Part shown: in pieces, positions 39,999 through 52,181 of the stretch
Layout: the number at the start of each line of letters is the position of its first letter
How positions within the stretch are numbered: position 1 is the stretch's first letter
NCBI GenBank assembly: GCA_023374025.1
Contig: SIJG01000004.1
Span: 2,415,226 to 2,479,225 of the forward strand
Length of the DNA stretch: 64,000 nt
Direction of reading: 5' to 3'
DNA from: Heterodera schachtii
Lineage: Eukaryota; Nematoda; Chromadorea; Rhabditida; Heteroderidae
Translations under genes and position numbers: made by a program
Notes under the pieces: model-generated
Told to the model about the DNA's origin: nothing
Databases searched by the model: none
The model's input: the letters and a program-made list of their open reading frames with translations, nothing else

Positions 39999-40503
39999 TA
40001 TTACAAAAAGGAAAATGAACACAAAACTAAATCCATTTTATTTATAATTTAATACATTACATAAATGAAAAAGTTGAAGCAATTGTCCTTTTTCTTGAAT
40101 GATTTAGTCTCCAAATTTTTTGACGGTCCCAACTTGTCCACCCTAGTATGTATATCAAATCAATTCAAAGTCCTAAAAATTTTATGGCGTTTTGTTCTTC
40201 ATTTTCTTTTTCCAATTATGCGCTGCTGCTGCCTTTCTCCATCAACTTCTTCTTCTTGCTAGTTTCTCTAGTTTTAAGCTAAAGACATTCTCGAGAGTAC
40301 GTTCGTATTGATTTTGATTTATGCTTCGTTTGTGTCGATGCGCAAAGTGACATGGCTTCACTCTCCACCATTTTTGCATTTACGATTCATTTTAATAATA
40401 CAAAATCCCTTTTCATAAGTAATTTTAGCTGTGTTAATTTGAAACTTTGAACGGAACACTTTGCACATTTCATTTTTAATTGTCAAAATAACAGTCAACA
40501 AGA
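39999..40503. promoter_or_regulatory. divergent promoter region THOC3 / FET gene
   Basis: 504 bp separate the two start codons on opposite strands. No specific motif was identified. An AAATTTTTTGACGG stretch and TTCTTCTTCTTGC pyrimidine repeat are present. Confidence 0.45.
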
Positions 40504-43314
40504 ATGTCTGCTGCTCCGACAGGTGCTTTCACATATCCTCTTGAAGATATGAGCCTTTCTTTTAGCGCATTATGCTTACAATGCTGGCGACCCAAATGTT
40601 CAGGGCGCAACATCGTTTGACCCGCAGGTAACAAAAGACTGACATTGGAATCATCAGAATGGGAGTTGGTTAAGCTGGCACAGAAACAATATGAGGCATG
40701 GCAGCAGTATTATGCACAGACTGGGGCTGGACAACAACCGGTGCAGAACATTCAACAACATACCGGACAAGAGGCACAATTCCTTTGTTCAAACATTGTC
40801 CATTTCCATAATCGTTTTTAGGTTGGTGGGACATATAAAGCCTATTTTGACCAGCCGGTCCCCGGCACGGTGCCGCCCGCTGCTGCACCTCAACCGCTCG
40901 CCAGTGCTTATGTTGGCCGTCCCGCTTCGAATGCGCCTGTCTTTCCACCGCCTCAACCACCGCAAGTGCAACAAATGGCCGCCCCAGTTGGTGGAGCATG
41001 GGCCGCCAGTGGAGGCCCTCCCCAACAGGCGCAACAGCGCGGGCCACCAGCGCCATTGAATTCGTTCATGGGCGGGCCACCGCCGTACGGGCAACAAACG
41101 CCGCGCGGTGGGGGCTTTCAACGCGGCGGGAGCAGTCAAAGTCGCTGGAGCGGTGGTGGGAGTGAACGCCAATTCAGCAGAAGGTGAAAACTGCGCAAAA
41201 ATTTGGGGAATTGAGTGATAAAAATAGACCAAACGAGTACAATTATATGTTGGTCTATTTAATTTCTCTAAGTTCCAAAGGAAGCGAAAGACTAACATTT
41301 CGATTGGGAAAGGACATTGTGCAGAATGAAGGCCCTGTATTATGTTTTAAGTATTAATTATAACAAAACCTCTGAATTGTTGAATGCATTGATTCTCAAT
41401 TATAGCGGTGGTTTCTTATCTTTGAAAATCTCATTGGTTCCAACAAATATTCAAATTTTCTGCGTGAATATATTAAAAATATTTGATTTCTCTCTTTTTT
41501 TGGGTTATTTGTCGTAATAAACCAAGTAAATAATAAACTTAAACTAATTGGTCTTTCTGCACAATTGAAATGTTGAAGTAGTCATTTTTGCAGAAATGGT
41601 ATAAGAATTTTTCTAATTGAACATTCCCAATTAATGAACGGTTTGCTCCTCTTTCGAGGAGGGCAAGTTTTATTTCGAAGGATTTTTACGGTGGTATCAA
41701 AGAAGAAGGAGTGGAGGAAAGGGAGGAGGGTGGAGGAGACAATTGTGCTATGTGTGTAATGACTGAATGATTCATCTGTCCATTCAGACCCGGTGATTAT
41801 AATAGCGGCCCACCGGGCGGTCAAGCTGGTTATCGAGGTATTTGCAACTCAACGCTTTGCTTGTCTCGTAACTTATAAACTATTATCTAATGAGAACTGG
41901 TGGAATTATTTATTATTTTTTAAAAAATTTCCCTGGTCCAATACGTCGGTGTTTTGGCGGACATTTTATTCGTTTTCGCTTTTATTGCGTGGATTTTATT
42001 ATATTTTAGCAGAACAATTGACTGTGTATTTTAAACAAAGTACAGGGATTGGTAATAAGCATGAATATTGACATTTAACGGTCCAATAAAAAGGAAAATA
42101 AATGGGAAAATTTTAAAACCGAGTTATATGTGTCTCGATTTTTTGTTTGAAAAACTTGTTCAACTACTAACCCTTCAGGTGGCGGTGACGGTGGGTTTGA
42201 CCGGCGATCGTCCGGCGGAGGCCCAATGAGACAGGAGAGAAGCCGTGGAGGTGGTGAAGAAGGTGGCTTCGAGAGCAAGAACATCCTCTTCTTCTCGGGA
42301 CTTCCGCAACAGTCAGTGAAGAAAGGAATGTTTGCCTTTATTTGTCTCTTTACAGTGTCAACGAACAATTCATTCATGATGTGTTCAGTATGCAGCAAGG
42401 AGATGTTGAAACTGACCAGAATGGTGGCCCAAAGATACGAATTTACAAGGAAGGGGGACAGTCCAAAGGCGAGTGCACCATCACTTTCCGCGATACGGCG
42501 GTAGCACAGCGCGTGATGGACACATACAATGGTGAGACAGCGGCTAATTGTAAGCCTTTCTCACATTTGTGCAACGGATTGCATAGGACAACCCTTTCCT
42601 GGCACGGACAATGTGATGGACATTTCTTTTGCCAAATTCGGTGGAGGTGGTGGAGGCCGCGGGGGAGGTGGTCGCGGCGGAGGCGGGTCACGCTTCGGAG
42701 GGGGCGGAGGACGAGGAGGAGGCGGCGGCGGTACTTTTTGATGATTTGTCCTTACCTATTTAGTCTCAGGTTTCGGTGGTGGTCGTGACTTCCGTCGTGA
42801 TGGCGGTGGCGGAAGCGGAGGTCGTGGGCCGCCGCGAGACGGTGGTGGATTTGAAGGTGAACTGTGGAAATCTAATGATGGTGTTTAACACGTATTAATA
42901 AAAGATGGCGGATTCACCCCGGGAGGTGGTCGTAGCAGAGGGGATGGTGGCCGTGGCCGCGGAGGAATGGGTGCTCGTGGTGACCGTGGTGGACGAGGAG
43001 GAGGTGGTGGTGGTCGTGGGAGGGGCGGCTTGGAAATGCGTCAGGGCGACTGGAGCTGCCCGTAGGATTTTATTCTGTTTATTTCCTTACTTTTCTTGAC
43101 ACATTTGTTCGTTTTAAGCTGCGGAAACATCAATTTCGCGTTTCGTAAGGAGTGCAACTCGTGCCATGCGCCGAAAGGGCCGCAAAATGGTGGTCCGCCG
43201 CCAGGTGCATTTGGCGGGACTCCCCCTGGCGGATTCCCTGGCGGAGGGGGACCGATGCGTGGGTACGAAGGCGGTGGAGGAGGGGGATTTGCTGAACGAC
43301 CGAGACCATATTGA
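40504..43314 (+). CDS. FET-family RNA-binding protein (FUS/TAF15-like)
   Basis: FET proteins bind RNA and work in transcription and splicing. From the ATG at 40504 the exons give a Tyr/Gln-rich low-complexity N-terminus (QYEAWQQYYAQTGAGQQPVQ), a Pro/Gln/Gly-rich part with FMGGPPPYGQQTPRGGG (40870-41185), a short exon PGDYNSGPPGGQAGYR (41790-41837), RGG segments, then an RRM: NILFFSGLP (42275), VNEQFIHDVFSMQQGDVE, KGECTITFRDTAVAQRVMD and NVMDISFAKFGGGG (42630). Long RGG tracts follow (42650-43040) and a RanBP2-type zinc finger (GDWSC…CGNINFAFRKECNSC, 43045-43165) with a Gly/Pro-rich tail ending RPRPY at 43314. Domain order equals FUS/TAF15 and nematode FUST-1. The zinc-finger intron leaves only one residue between the first two cysteines, which is unusual. 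Confidence 0.88.
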
Positions 43315-43589
43315 TCAGTGATTGCAAAACAATGATTGATCTGATCTGGACCCTTTTGATAATGAGAAAAACCATGATATTCGTTCTTATGTTTTCTTTT
43401 CCTTTGGTGGACTTTCATGTCTTCCTCATTTTTATGTAGTTTTTATATGTTCTCTGCTTTTAATATCTAATTGGTTTTGATGGCTTTTTTATTCCTTCCA
43501 TTTAATTAAATTTGGTAATTTAAACCATTATACTTGGACAAATGCTTATGTGAGAAATTAAAGCGATTTTCCATTTTTTTTTTGTCATA

Positions 43590-44013
43590 ATGCAAGGATC
43601 ATCGGCACGTTCATTTTTAAATCCTTTGAAAAAATTGCAACGAAAAGAAGACTTGGAGAAGGAATTTGTGGAGAGTGGTGAGAAAGACCGGGTCCAAGAG
43701 GTTGTGGAACGACGACTTCACGAGTCGGGGTGGGCAAAACGAGTGGAGAGCATGTGCGAGGAGTACATCGCGAAGAAGGTAGCGAAGGCGAATACCGCAT
43801 GGGTTATTGTTTTAAATAAGCTCCTATCTTGGAAATTACACCTACGAATAAATGGTTTCTTATTAGGGCTATGAACGCGTTGAACTGCAAGCGATGGTTG
43901 ACGAGCTGAAGGATGCCTCGCGTCGAATTGTGCCGGATGAAGTGAAGAGAGAACTCATGCAGCTGATTCAGGAATTTGTGAACAGCCGAACATCGACGGG
44001 CGAAGGGTGGTGA
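43590..44013 (+). CDS. ENY2: transcription and mRNA export factor ENY2 (Sus1)
   Basis: ENY2 is a small helical subunit of SAGA and of the TREX-2 export complex. Two exons give about 110 residues: VESGEKDRVQEVVERRLHES then GWAKRVESMCEEYIAKK in exon 1, and GYERVELQAMVDELKDASRR then IVPDEVKRELMQLIQEFV in exon 2. These match the human protein along its whole length, with a slightly longer N-terminus. The start at 43590 is the only ATG in frame before the match. It lies 275 bp after the FET stop and 141 bp before mL49, all on one strand, an operon-like arrangement. Its partner pathway (mRNA export) matches nearby THOC3. Confidence 0.93.
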
Positions 44014-44154
44014 TAAAAGACGGAAACTTTCATTAATTTTTTAATTGTTTTGAAAGACAGACTTTTGCTTTCAATTTCTTATTACGAATCGTTTAAATCA
44101 AAACATTTATTTCCAAAAGCATTAATTTCTTCGTAATTTGCGGCATTCATTAGC

Positions 44155-45015
44155 ATGTTTTCGTTTTGTTATCGCCGCGCGATTCGCAAAAGCCTCGCAA
44201 ATCCTCAGACAATCGAAGTGTCGTCTTTTCATTTTTCTCGTGTTCTTGAACAGAATTTGGACGCCGCAAGCAAAAGGGACGAAAAGGGGGAGGAAGTGCC
44301 ATTATGGAAAGACCCGTACAAACATGCAATGCCGGAACAAAGTAAAAGCGAAGGATTAATTAGTAAATTGTTCATCTAAATCCATTGAAACATATTTTTG
44401 AATTGCCGCTTTTCCTCGTCCGTTCTTTTCTCCCCTCACATCATTTTGCAGAGAATACTTTTTCGGAATTTCGAGAGGCCAATGTGCATTGGGAATACGT
44501 TCGACGACTGCTGCCGCGCCGTTTGATTCCAGAAATACCGCAAAATGCCGCTGAGGGCGTAACACCGAGCGGATGGAGGGCACCACGGGGTGAGAGAGAA
44601 GCGAGTGAAAAGCCAACGGATCACAGTTCAGAACAAGCACCGAACCTTCCCTATTACATCAGAAGAAAGGCCAACCATTTGCCTAGCATTTTTTTGGAAC
44701 GGCGACGCGACGAACTGAACCCAAAGACGATGGACTTCGAATATGTGGAATTGGTCATTCTGACGGGCATCGACGGCGACGTATTTGTGAGATTTGTCTT
44801 GCAATTTGTTACTTCCCCTGGTCCAATGTCCCCCACCCCCCTTCAAGGCGTGCGAGAAGGACCTTCGCGCGTATTGTGAAAAGCGGTTGGGCCACCCAAT
44901 CGCCACCCACGTCGACGAACTCAAAGGAAAGATCAGAATAAGCGGCGTCGATCGCACCATCGTCGAGCAGTTCGTCTACGACTATGAAACGGAATTCAGT
45001 CTGTGCGGAGGATAA
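44155..45015 (+). CDS. MRPL49: mitochondrial ribosomal protein mL49
   Basis: mL49 is a large-subunit mitoribosomal protein. The first exon has a basic N-terminus (MFSFCYRRAIRKSLANPQT) suited to mitochondrial import. Exon 2 carries the family core: WEYVRRLLPRRLIPEIPQ, TPSGWRAPRG, NLPYYIRRKANHLPSIFLE and VILTGIDGDVF. Exon 3 ends with CEKDLRAYCEKRLGHPIATH and LKGKIRISG, with the stop at 45015. The order matches the human protein. It ends 92 bp from the stop of the convergent helicase gene. Confidence 0.9.
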
Positions 45016-45107
45016 GGAACAGATCGAATGGAGAAGCACAAACACTGTTTTGGCATTTTGTTTATCGAACGAACTATATATAAAGAATGAAAGAAATTAA
45101 AAAACTA

Positions 45108-48100
45108 CTAAGAAGCGACAGATAAAGCAGTCGACGACTTCCTTTCCAAGTGACACTGCCAAATTTCATGAGCAATTGGCAGCAAAGCGTCGGGCCCCAC
45201 CACTAGGCCATCCGTTCTGATTACACCGTACAGTTCTCTAAGGAGCCGGTCCACATTCAACATTCGCGAAGAGGCGATCAAAACGAATTGGCGTTTGGCG
45301 CGAGTAATTGCCACCTTTTTTGAAAGCCGTTGGTTGGGTTTACGCGTCAGAATGGCTCACATTTGTCCGACGGTGTTCTCTCAGGAAACCGATGTCGCGC
45401 ATTTTGTTATTGCGCACCAATGACATCACAATGGCTTCTCGCTGCTGCCCTTGGAACGCGTCGACGGAGCTGACTTCGAAGCGTGGTCCCTCGTCCCTTC
45501 CCATGGCCATTAGCTTTTGAATCTTTTCCGCCTGTGCCGAGTACGGCGTAATACAACCGATTTTCGACAAATCCAAACCGCCGAATAAATTCAACGCGTG
45601 GAGGTGAAGGACGGCACAGAAAGCCTCGCCTTAAGCAAAAAAGTTAAATTGAAAAGAATGGGAAACCAACCGATGTTGTGGAAGGAGTGCGTGTGCTCAT
45701 TCTGACCCTCGCGGAAAGAGAGGGGATACCACAACTTGAACAAGCTGTAGACTTTCTGCCATTTACTGTCAGAAATGCCTTTGTCCTTAATCGGGAATGA
45801 TTCTACTTTATAAAATTGCTGAGAGAATTTACAAATTATGCGGAAATGCTTCAACTCAGTGCGAAAAGTGGGCTTTCCAATTTCGAAATATCCCGAAATG
45901 TCTCTGCGATAGCTCACCGTATCGATGAGCACAAGCGGACCATCGATCAGAAATTTTTGTTTTGAGGACAAAGGAAAGCCGAAATTCGTACATTATTATT
46001 AGGGACGGGAATGTCTGTTCGTTTTCTTACCATTTTGTTGGTTTATTATTTGGCGCAAGTGAATGTTTTTCGTTAACTGATAAGTGACCAATTTGTTGTC
46101 GTAGAATATTTTGTTGGACCATTTTTGAATTAGTTCATTTGACCGATATTGGACAGAAAGAAAATGGTAGAAATCCTTAAAAGTGACGTTTTACACAGTT
46201 TTAAACACTTTCCATGCAGCACCTCATTTTTGAAGGTTTCGTTGATATATTCTAACAGCGAAATGTGCAGTCTTTCAGCTGAGTTCACCGGGGAGTTCCG
46301 AGCAGAAAGCAAAAAAGGGGGCAATTGCTGGTGGTCTCCAACAATTACGAAACGGGGAGCCTTAAAGGGTGGCATTTGGCAAGAACGTGAAAAGGGGGGG
46401 GGGAGGACGTGAAGCAGCATAATCCAACTGGCGCATTCGACCATTTGGGACGCCTCGTCCATCACGACCAAGTCGGGGCAGAACCAACGCTTGAGCAGAA
46501 AGCGCAGTGCTTGTCCCGAGGTGCACGTGCAGAAAATCTGTGGGAAATGCCGACACTTTTGGCACCATTGCGCCGGACTGACCACACTTGTGCCCTTTCC
46601 GATGCTTTCGCAGATTTTGTTCTTCCTTTTGCCCATTTTCCTCAAAAGCGAATGAAAACGGCGAATGTGTCGGTCACTGAAGGCGAAGGTTTCAAATGGA
46701 ATTACAAAGCCGCGACTTGTCCAAAAAGTCCCTTTGGCTTTTGATTTCTCGTGAGTTCCGAATGTCCTTCTCAATGCGTCCGTATTCGGCGTGGTTTTGT
46801 GCCAATTTCCCAATTCGATATTCGCTCAGTGCGCCGTCGTCCGCCTCTTCCCCCAAACGTACAAAATTGTCCAACCCATTCATTTTGCACGCCTCCATTG
46901 CATTCTGAAACGGAGGGATTGAAAAGGACATTCAGCGCAAATTATTACATCGACTGCCTTATGCGACGGGGCACAGACCAACACATTTTTGCCCTTTTTG
47001 ACATGCTAAATTTATTTCAGATAGCATCCGCTTATGAGTGAATTGGACCTGCAAAACGATTTCGGCGATGACTTTGGTTTTGCCTGTCCCCGGTGGCCCA
47101 TGGATTGCGACAAAGGGACGACTTCTGTTAATTGCCGAAGCGATGGCGGAGATTTGGGAGCTGTTGAATTTCTGACAAAGTGTCAATTCAAATGAAAGTT
47201 TAGTGCCAATCCGTTACTTTGGCCAACAAATTCCACATTTTCTTATCCCGCTTGGTTTTCTTCAGTTTTTCGTTTCGCAAAATGCCATAGGCATAAAGCA
47301 AAGTGTCGAAGCCGGGGAGTCTTTGCATTTCGCGAGGGTTGCACAACAAATTGACCAAATATTGGTAAGGGTTCACGGGATTCTGAAATGAATTGATAAT
47401 TCGATTTCGAACTTCCAAGTGACCGGTTTCAGAAGCCATTCGCTGTGCTCGTGAAGTGTAAACTGACGCAACGCCGTAGCAGACGAAAGGTCATTGTTTA
47501 GACGCACTTCCAACAAAGCATTGCTGAATAATTAAAAAATATTTCAACGGATTAAAAAAGCAAATTATTTTTAGGATTAATTGGGTGATCTACTAATTAT
47601 AAGTCTCTAAAATTCTTTAAAGCGCAAAAGAAACTTTTCCCACCTTTTTGCGTACACAATTCCCGCAATTTTGTCGCTTTCTTTGATTTGTCTGCCCATT
47701 TCCTTGGGCCAAATTGAAACTCGAGAGTTTTGCTGAATTTCAAATGCGCTTTCATCCTCCGCTATCTGAGTATTTTTCCGAGTAATTGCTTTTTTCGGTT
47801 CTTCTCAAAAGGGTGACCAATTCGAAGCGGAGATGGTCACCACCAATTGGTTTGTGTTCCGTGCCCTTCAGCACAACAACCAGCGGATCCACGAATATTT
47901 GTTCGCTCCTTTCCCTCAACGCCAAACTTTCTGCTTTCAAAAGTTGCTCCCATTGGGCGAGGCGCCGTAAGAAATGTTCAGGGAAAACGAAAGAGTCGGC
48001 CTTTCTAAGAGAAAAATAACGAAAAGAAAGCACAGAGGGACGACGACACCTCATTCTTTTGCCAACAGAACAGTGCCGAAGATGGACAAGCAAAGGACGA

Positions 48101-48153
48101 AAAAGCGACGGAAGGAAAACCCTTCGGGGACGAAAGGACACAGCCAAATTCAT
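45108..48153 (-). CDS. UPF1/IGHMBP2-like superfamily 1B helicase, possible mitochondrial form
   Basis: This is an ATP-dependent RNA/DNA helicase. From the start at 48153: Arg-rich N-terminus with no acidic residue in the first 50 (MNLAVSFRPRRVFLPSLF), an N-terminal beta region (47850-47500), motif I HGPPGTGKTKVIAEIVLQ (47090), motif II VVMDEASQMVE (46470), motif III IVGDHQQLPP (46340), motif IV VQYRSNELIQKW (46140), GPLVLIDT (45925), motif V SVDAFQGQQREAIVMSLVRN (45470-45420), RRTN at an exon end and motif VI VAITRAKRQFVLIASS in the last exon (45314-45270). The stop is at 45108. The overall pattern is closest to IGHMBP2/SMUBP2. There are no R3H or AN1 domains after the helicase core, and the N-terminus looks like a mitochondrial presequence. 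PPP2R3C lies 255 bp upstream on the same strand. Confidence 0.85.
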
Positions 48154-48408
48154 CGGGAAGAAAAAAATAAATAAATGGCGAAAAGATTAATTGAAACGGT
48201 AATTATAAAAATAAATAAATAAATGACTGCTTTGGTAATAATTACAAGAAAACATAACATTCGAAAAAACAATCACAAAAAAGAGAAAACTTAAGAGATC
48301 GGTGAAACGGATTAAGTGAAATAAAACGGAAAATTAAATAAAACAATCCGAAATAATGTTACAAATTCAAAAATGCTTTTATCATACCATCGAAAGAAAT
48401 TTCCAAAG

Positions 48409-51400
48409 TCATAATGTCGTGTTCACGTTGTTATTGCACTCATCGACAATTTTGCCCACGAATTCGCTGGCGGATGTATTGTATTCATTTTGTTCGTCCG
48501 TTTCGAAGTCGCCAAAGAGAGGGACGACCGAGTCCTAAAGAAATAAAAAAGCATAAAACCGGAAGTCCAAAAGAATTGTCATTCGCCTGGTCCATCCCGG
48601 CATTGTTTTCCGATTCGCGCATTTCGTAGCGGTAAAACTCTTGGAAATTAATGAGACAGAGGACAAAGTCGTGGCCTTGTTTGCAGTCGAGCAGTTGTTG
48701 AAGTGATATCCTAAGAAAAGAAATCATTTGGACAGAAACAATTAGAAAATGGTTGAAAAGAGACACAATTTACGAATGTTTAATAAAAAGTAATTAAAAC
48801 CAAAAATGTTTCATTTTGGGGAAATGGCAGCCAATCTTTGACAGACGGACCTTCCGTCTTCAATCGGCTTGACCATGTCAAAGAATTGGTCACAAAAGTC
48901 GTCAAATTCGGGCATTGCTGCTTCAATGGCCAACCATTCGTTGTAACAGGAGCACAACTCAGTGTAAAAGAAACGAAGTTCGAAGCGAGTCAGCAGACCA
49001 TCCTCGTCCACGTCAAGCAATTTGAAGAAATAGGCCATTGAAGACGGATGCTAAAACAGAAACTGCCAAATTGGGCCACCTTTTGTCAGACTGACCACCA
49101 AATGATTGTACGCAATTTGGAAGACGACGAATTCTTCGTAACTCATCGCCTCCCCGCCATTGTGTACATGAACTTCAAAAAGGCGGTCCACAAATGTTTG
49201 GGTCATGGCCCCGTCCAAATGTCTCTTGAAGTCGGCCTTACTCAGAAAGTTTTTGTGATTTGAATCCAACATTTGGAATGTGGCGTTTTGTTCGTGTGTC
49301 TTCTCGGGGGAAAACCTAACGAAGGCGAAAAAAAATGAAAAGGGAAATAAACAAAACGGAAAGACCAATTGTCGAAATTCTCCGAATTCCTTTGGAGGCT
49401 AAAAGCGTTCTCCAAAAAACCGCTGACCAAAGCGTCCGAAATGCGAATGCGCCCATTGTGTTTGGGGTCCAGGAAAAAGAAAAACATCGTCTCCACTGTG
49501 TTCATGTAACAAATTTGAAAGGTTTCCTTAACAGAAAGGGTGAAAAAAAGAAAGAAAAAAGGCAAAGACCTCCAAATCCTTCAAAACGTCGACCTGTGGC
49601 ACCACTTCGTGCTGATAATAGTCACAAAGTTGCTAAATTATTATTTATTAGAGATCGGCCTGGACCTGGATCCAGGCCTGGATTTTTCCTGGATCCAGGT
49701 CCAGGTCCAGGTCATTTTTCGGCAACCTTGATTTTTCCTGGACCTGGATTTTCCTGGATTTTTGTCCAGGAAATCCAGGTCCAGGTCAATTTGAAAATCC
49801 AGGTCCAGGTCCAGGTCCAGGCACAAAAAACCTGGATTTCCTGGATAAATTTTTTTTTCAATTTTTATGGCGAAATGTATTTAAAATTGGTATAAAATGT
49901 GCCAAAATTTTCACTCCGCCCCCAAAAATTCTTATTCTCTTAAAAAATTGGCTCAAAATCGAAAAAATATGTCATTTTTTGAACAAAATCGTTAACAAAT
50001 CTCATTAAAAATTACAAATTTTTCCCGGCGGCGCCTATCGGCACCGCCGGACCCCCTTTTGCCCAAAGTTTTTTGGAAGCTCGCCGCAATAAAGGCATTT
50101 TAAAAGCAGAAAAAGTCGACGCTTGGCTTTTAATTGCAAATTTTGGACAAAATTTGTAAACAATTTGTATAGAAATTACAAAAAATTTTCCAGCGGCGCC
50201 TATCGTCACCGCCGGGCTCTCTTCCCTCATACATCCTAAAATTTTTTTTAAAAAATGTGCCGAAAAAAATTGTTAGAAATCTGGTTTTTTGATTCTGAAT
50301 GCAGAAATTTTCAAATTGCTTATGTTTCCCACAAAATTGTTTAAATCGATTGACCTATAAACTTGGAAAAAAATCAGAAAATTTTTTATGAAAAAATTCC
50401 AAGATTACATTTTGTAAAAATTTTCGAAAAACTTATTAATTCATATAAAAAATTAAAATCCTTTTCAAAATTTTTTGAACTTTTTTTTCCAAATGTTATA
50501 ATTTTTGGAACGATTAATTTTAGTATTTCAATTGACTGATTTTTTTTTTCAAATTTATCAAAAAATGATAAATAGATTTTAAAACACATTATTATTAAGA
50601 ATTAGATATTTTTAGACTTTCTCAAGCAATTAATTGATTTTTTCAAAGATTTTTTTGCTTTTTAAAACAAATTTAAAAAAAATCCAGGTCCAGGCCTGGA
50701 TCCAGGTCTCGAGGAGCCTGGATTTTTCCTGGACCTGGATTTTCCTGGATTTTTGTCCAGGAAATCCAGGTCCAGGTCCAACATGGAATCCAGGTCCAGG
50801 TCCAGGTCCAGGCTTTTTTCAAAATACCGATCTCTATTATTTATGCCTTCCATATATTGTTACTATTCGTTGCATTTTGTTAATTGACTCACCTCCCTGC
50901 TCAAACAACCTGTCGAATTCGGGTCGTACTGTGCCATTTTGATACGGTATCGTATAAACACAATTTTGAGCGATAAATACTCCACGATGGTTTCAATTTG
51001 AATGCGAAAATCCTCGGAATGTAAATGCCAATCGGGAAAATGTGCAGTGAAAAAAGTGACAGGCGAGAGAATATTTGTGAGTGATTTTCCGACGGTACGC
51101 AGCACAGACTAAAATAAAAAAAATGTTGGAATTTGCATATAATGTGAAATTCTCGCCATTAGTCCGCCGAAAGAAATTGTCTTCACAGTTTTTCCTTCAG
51201 TTTCTTGAAGAATCACATCTTTGGAGGCTTCTAAGCAATCAACAAAGTCCTATTAAATTAAATATTATTAAATTTATTGACTCATTTGAAAAAGTCATAT
51301 TACGTTAATGTCATCATCCGTCGGCAATTTATTTTCCTCTCTTTCGAGTATAATTTTCAGACAGAGCCTACGAATTGACTCAGGCACAAGTTCTTCACGA

Positions 51401-51569
51401 GTTTTGTTTGCTGACAGCGGAAGACGTAACAATTGCCCATGGAACTGAAAAGTCTAATAAAATAAGCAAAGAATGCGCGACAAACTTCCTCAGCAAATTT
51501 TTTATACTTTCGTACATTCCTTCGTTCATTTTCACTTAAAGAAATCATTGATGCTGTTTGAGAATACAT
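48409..51569 (-). CDS. PPP2R3C: PP2A regulatory subunit B'' gamma (G5PR)
   Basis: PPP2R3C is an EF-hand-type regulatory subunit of protein phosphatases 2A and 5. From the start at 51569 ([20 protein letters not shown]): [20 protein letters not shown], a helical region (51290-51120), [20 protein letters not shown] (51035-50975), [16 protein letters not shown] (50930), then [20 protein letters not shown] (49480), [20 protein letters not shown] (49280), [20 protein letters not shown] (49030), [12 protein letters not shown] (48890), [20 protein letters not shown] (48700) and an acidic tail to the stop at 48409. The motif order and the SLQ-L-CKQG ending are specific to PPP2R3C. A hAT-like MITE occupies the intron at about 49610-50885. 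Confidence 0.9.
49649..50836. mobile_element. hAT-like MITE built of CCAGGT hexamers
   Basis: The ends are TAGAGATCGG and its inverse; the 8-bp duplication TTATTTAT is exact at 49641-49648 and 50837-50844. About 190 bp at each end is made of CCAGGT/CCTGGA units arranged as further palindromes. The interior is AT-rich and carries the GC palindrome CCCGGCGGCGCCTATCGGCA at 50024 plus a diverged second copy at 50192. Length 1,188 bp, no transposase. Confidence 0.87.
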
Positions 51570-52181
51570 TTAAAGAATTTTTTTGTGCATTCAGTAGGTT
51601 AGCTGTTGCTACTTCTTAATTTGATTTGTAATAATTTACGCCACATAAATTTTTGAAAATAAAAAAAAAATGGGTAGGTCGGGGTCGTTTTCGTACGGGC
51701 CGTTTTCGTACGAGCACAAGTTTTTGGCTATAACTTTTTTCTTTGCCAACCAAATCCAACATTGTTGGTATCTTTCGATAGCCTAAGTGTCCTCTATTAG
51801 CCTGCAAAATTTCGAAAAATCTCGTTAAGGTTCAAAAAAGTTATGGCCAGAAGAATTAATACAACCAGATTTTCCAACTTTTTTGGCCCGAACTTTTTTT
51901 AAAACTTAACGAAATTTTTTGAAATTTTGTAGGCTAATAGAGCATCTGAAGGGCTCTCGAATGATATCAAGATCGTTGGATGGTAAATAGAGTCATGCGC
52001 AACTCATCCAAACCCAAAGTTCGTTAACGCGGTTTTATCGCCCGTATTACCCAAATTTGTTTGCTTCGGTGCTCAATTCGAACAAATAATTCCATTTATA
52101 TTTGGGTATTTTTAATTAAACCTATAAATTTACAGGTCGATTCATTCTAATTTTCTTTGCATTGTCAAACAAACACTAAAA
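51570..52181. promoter_or_regulatory. divergent intergenic region PPP2R3C / mS25
   Basis: 612 bp between divergent start codons. It contains a direct pair CGTTTTCGTACG at 51685 and 51702 and an inverted pair CTCTATTAGCCT[GA]CAAAATTT at 51790 and 51945, so part is probably an old element. No gene is seen. Confidence 0.45.
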
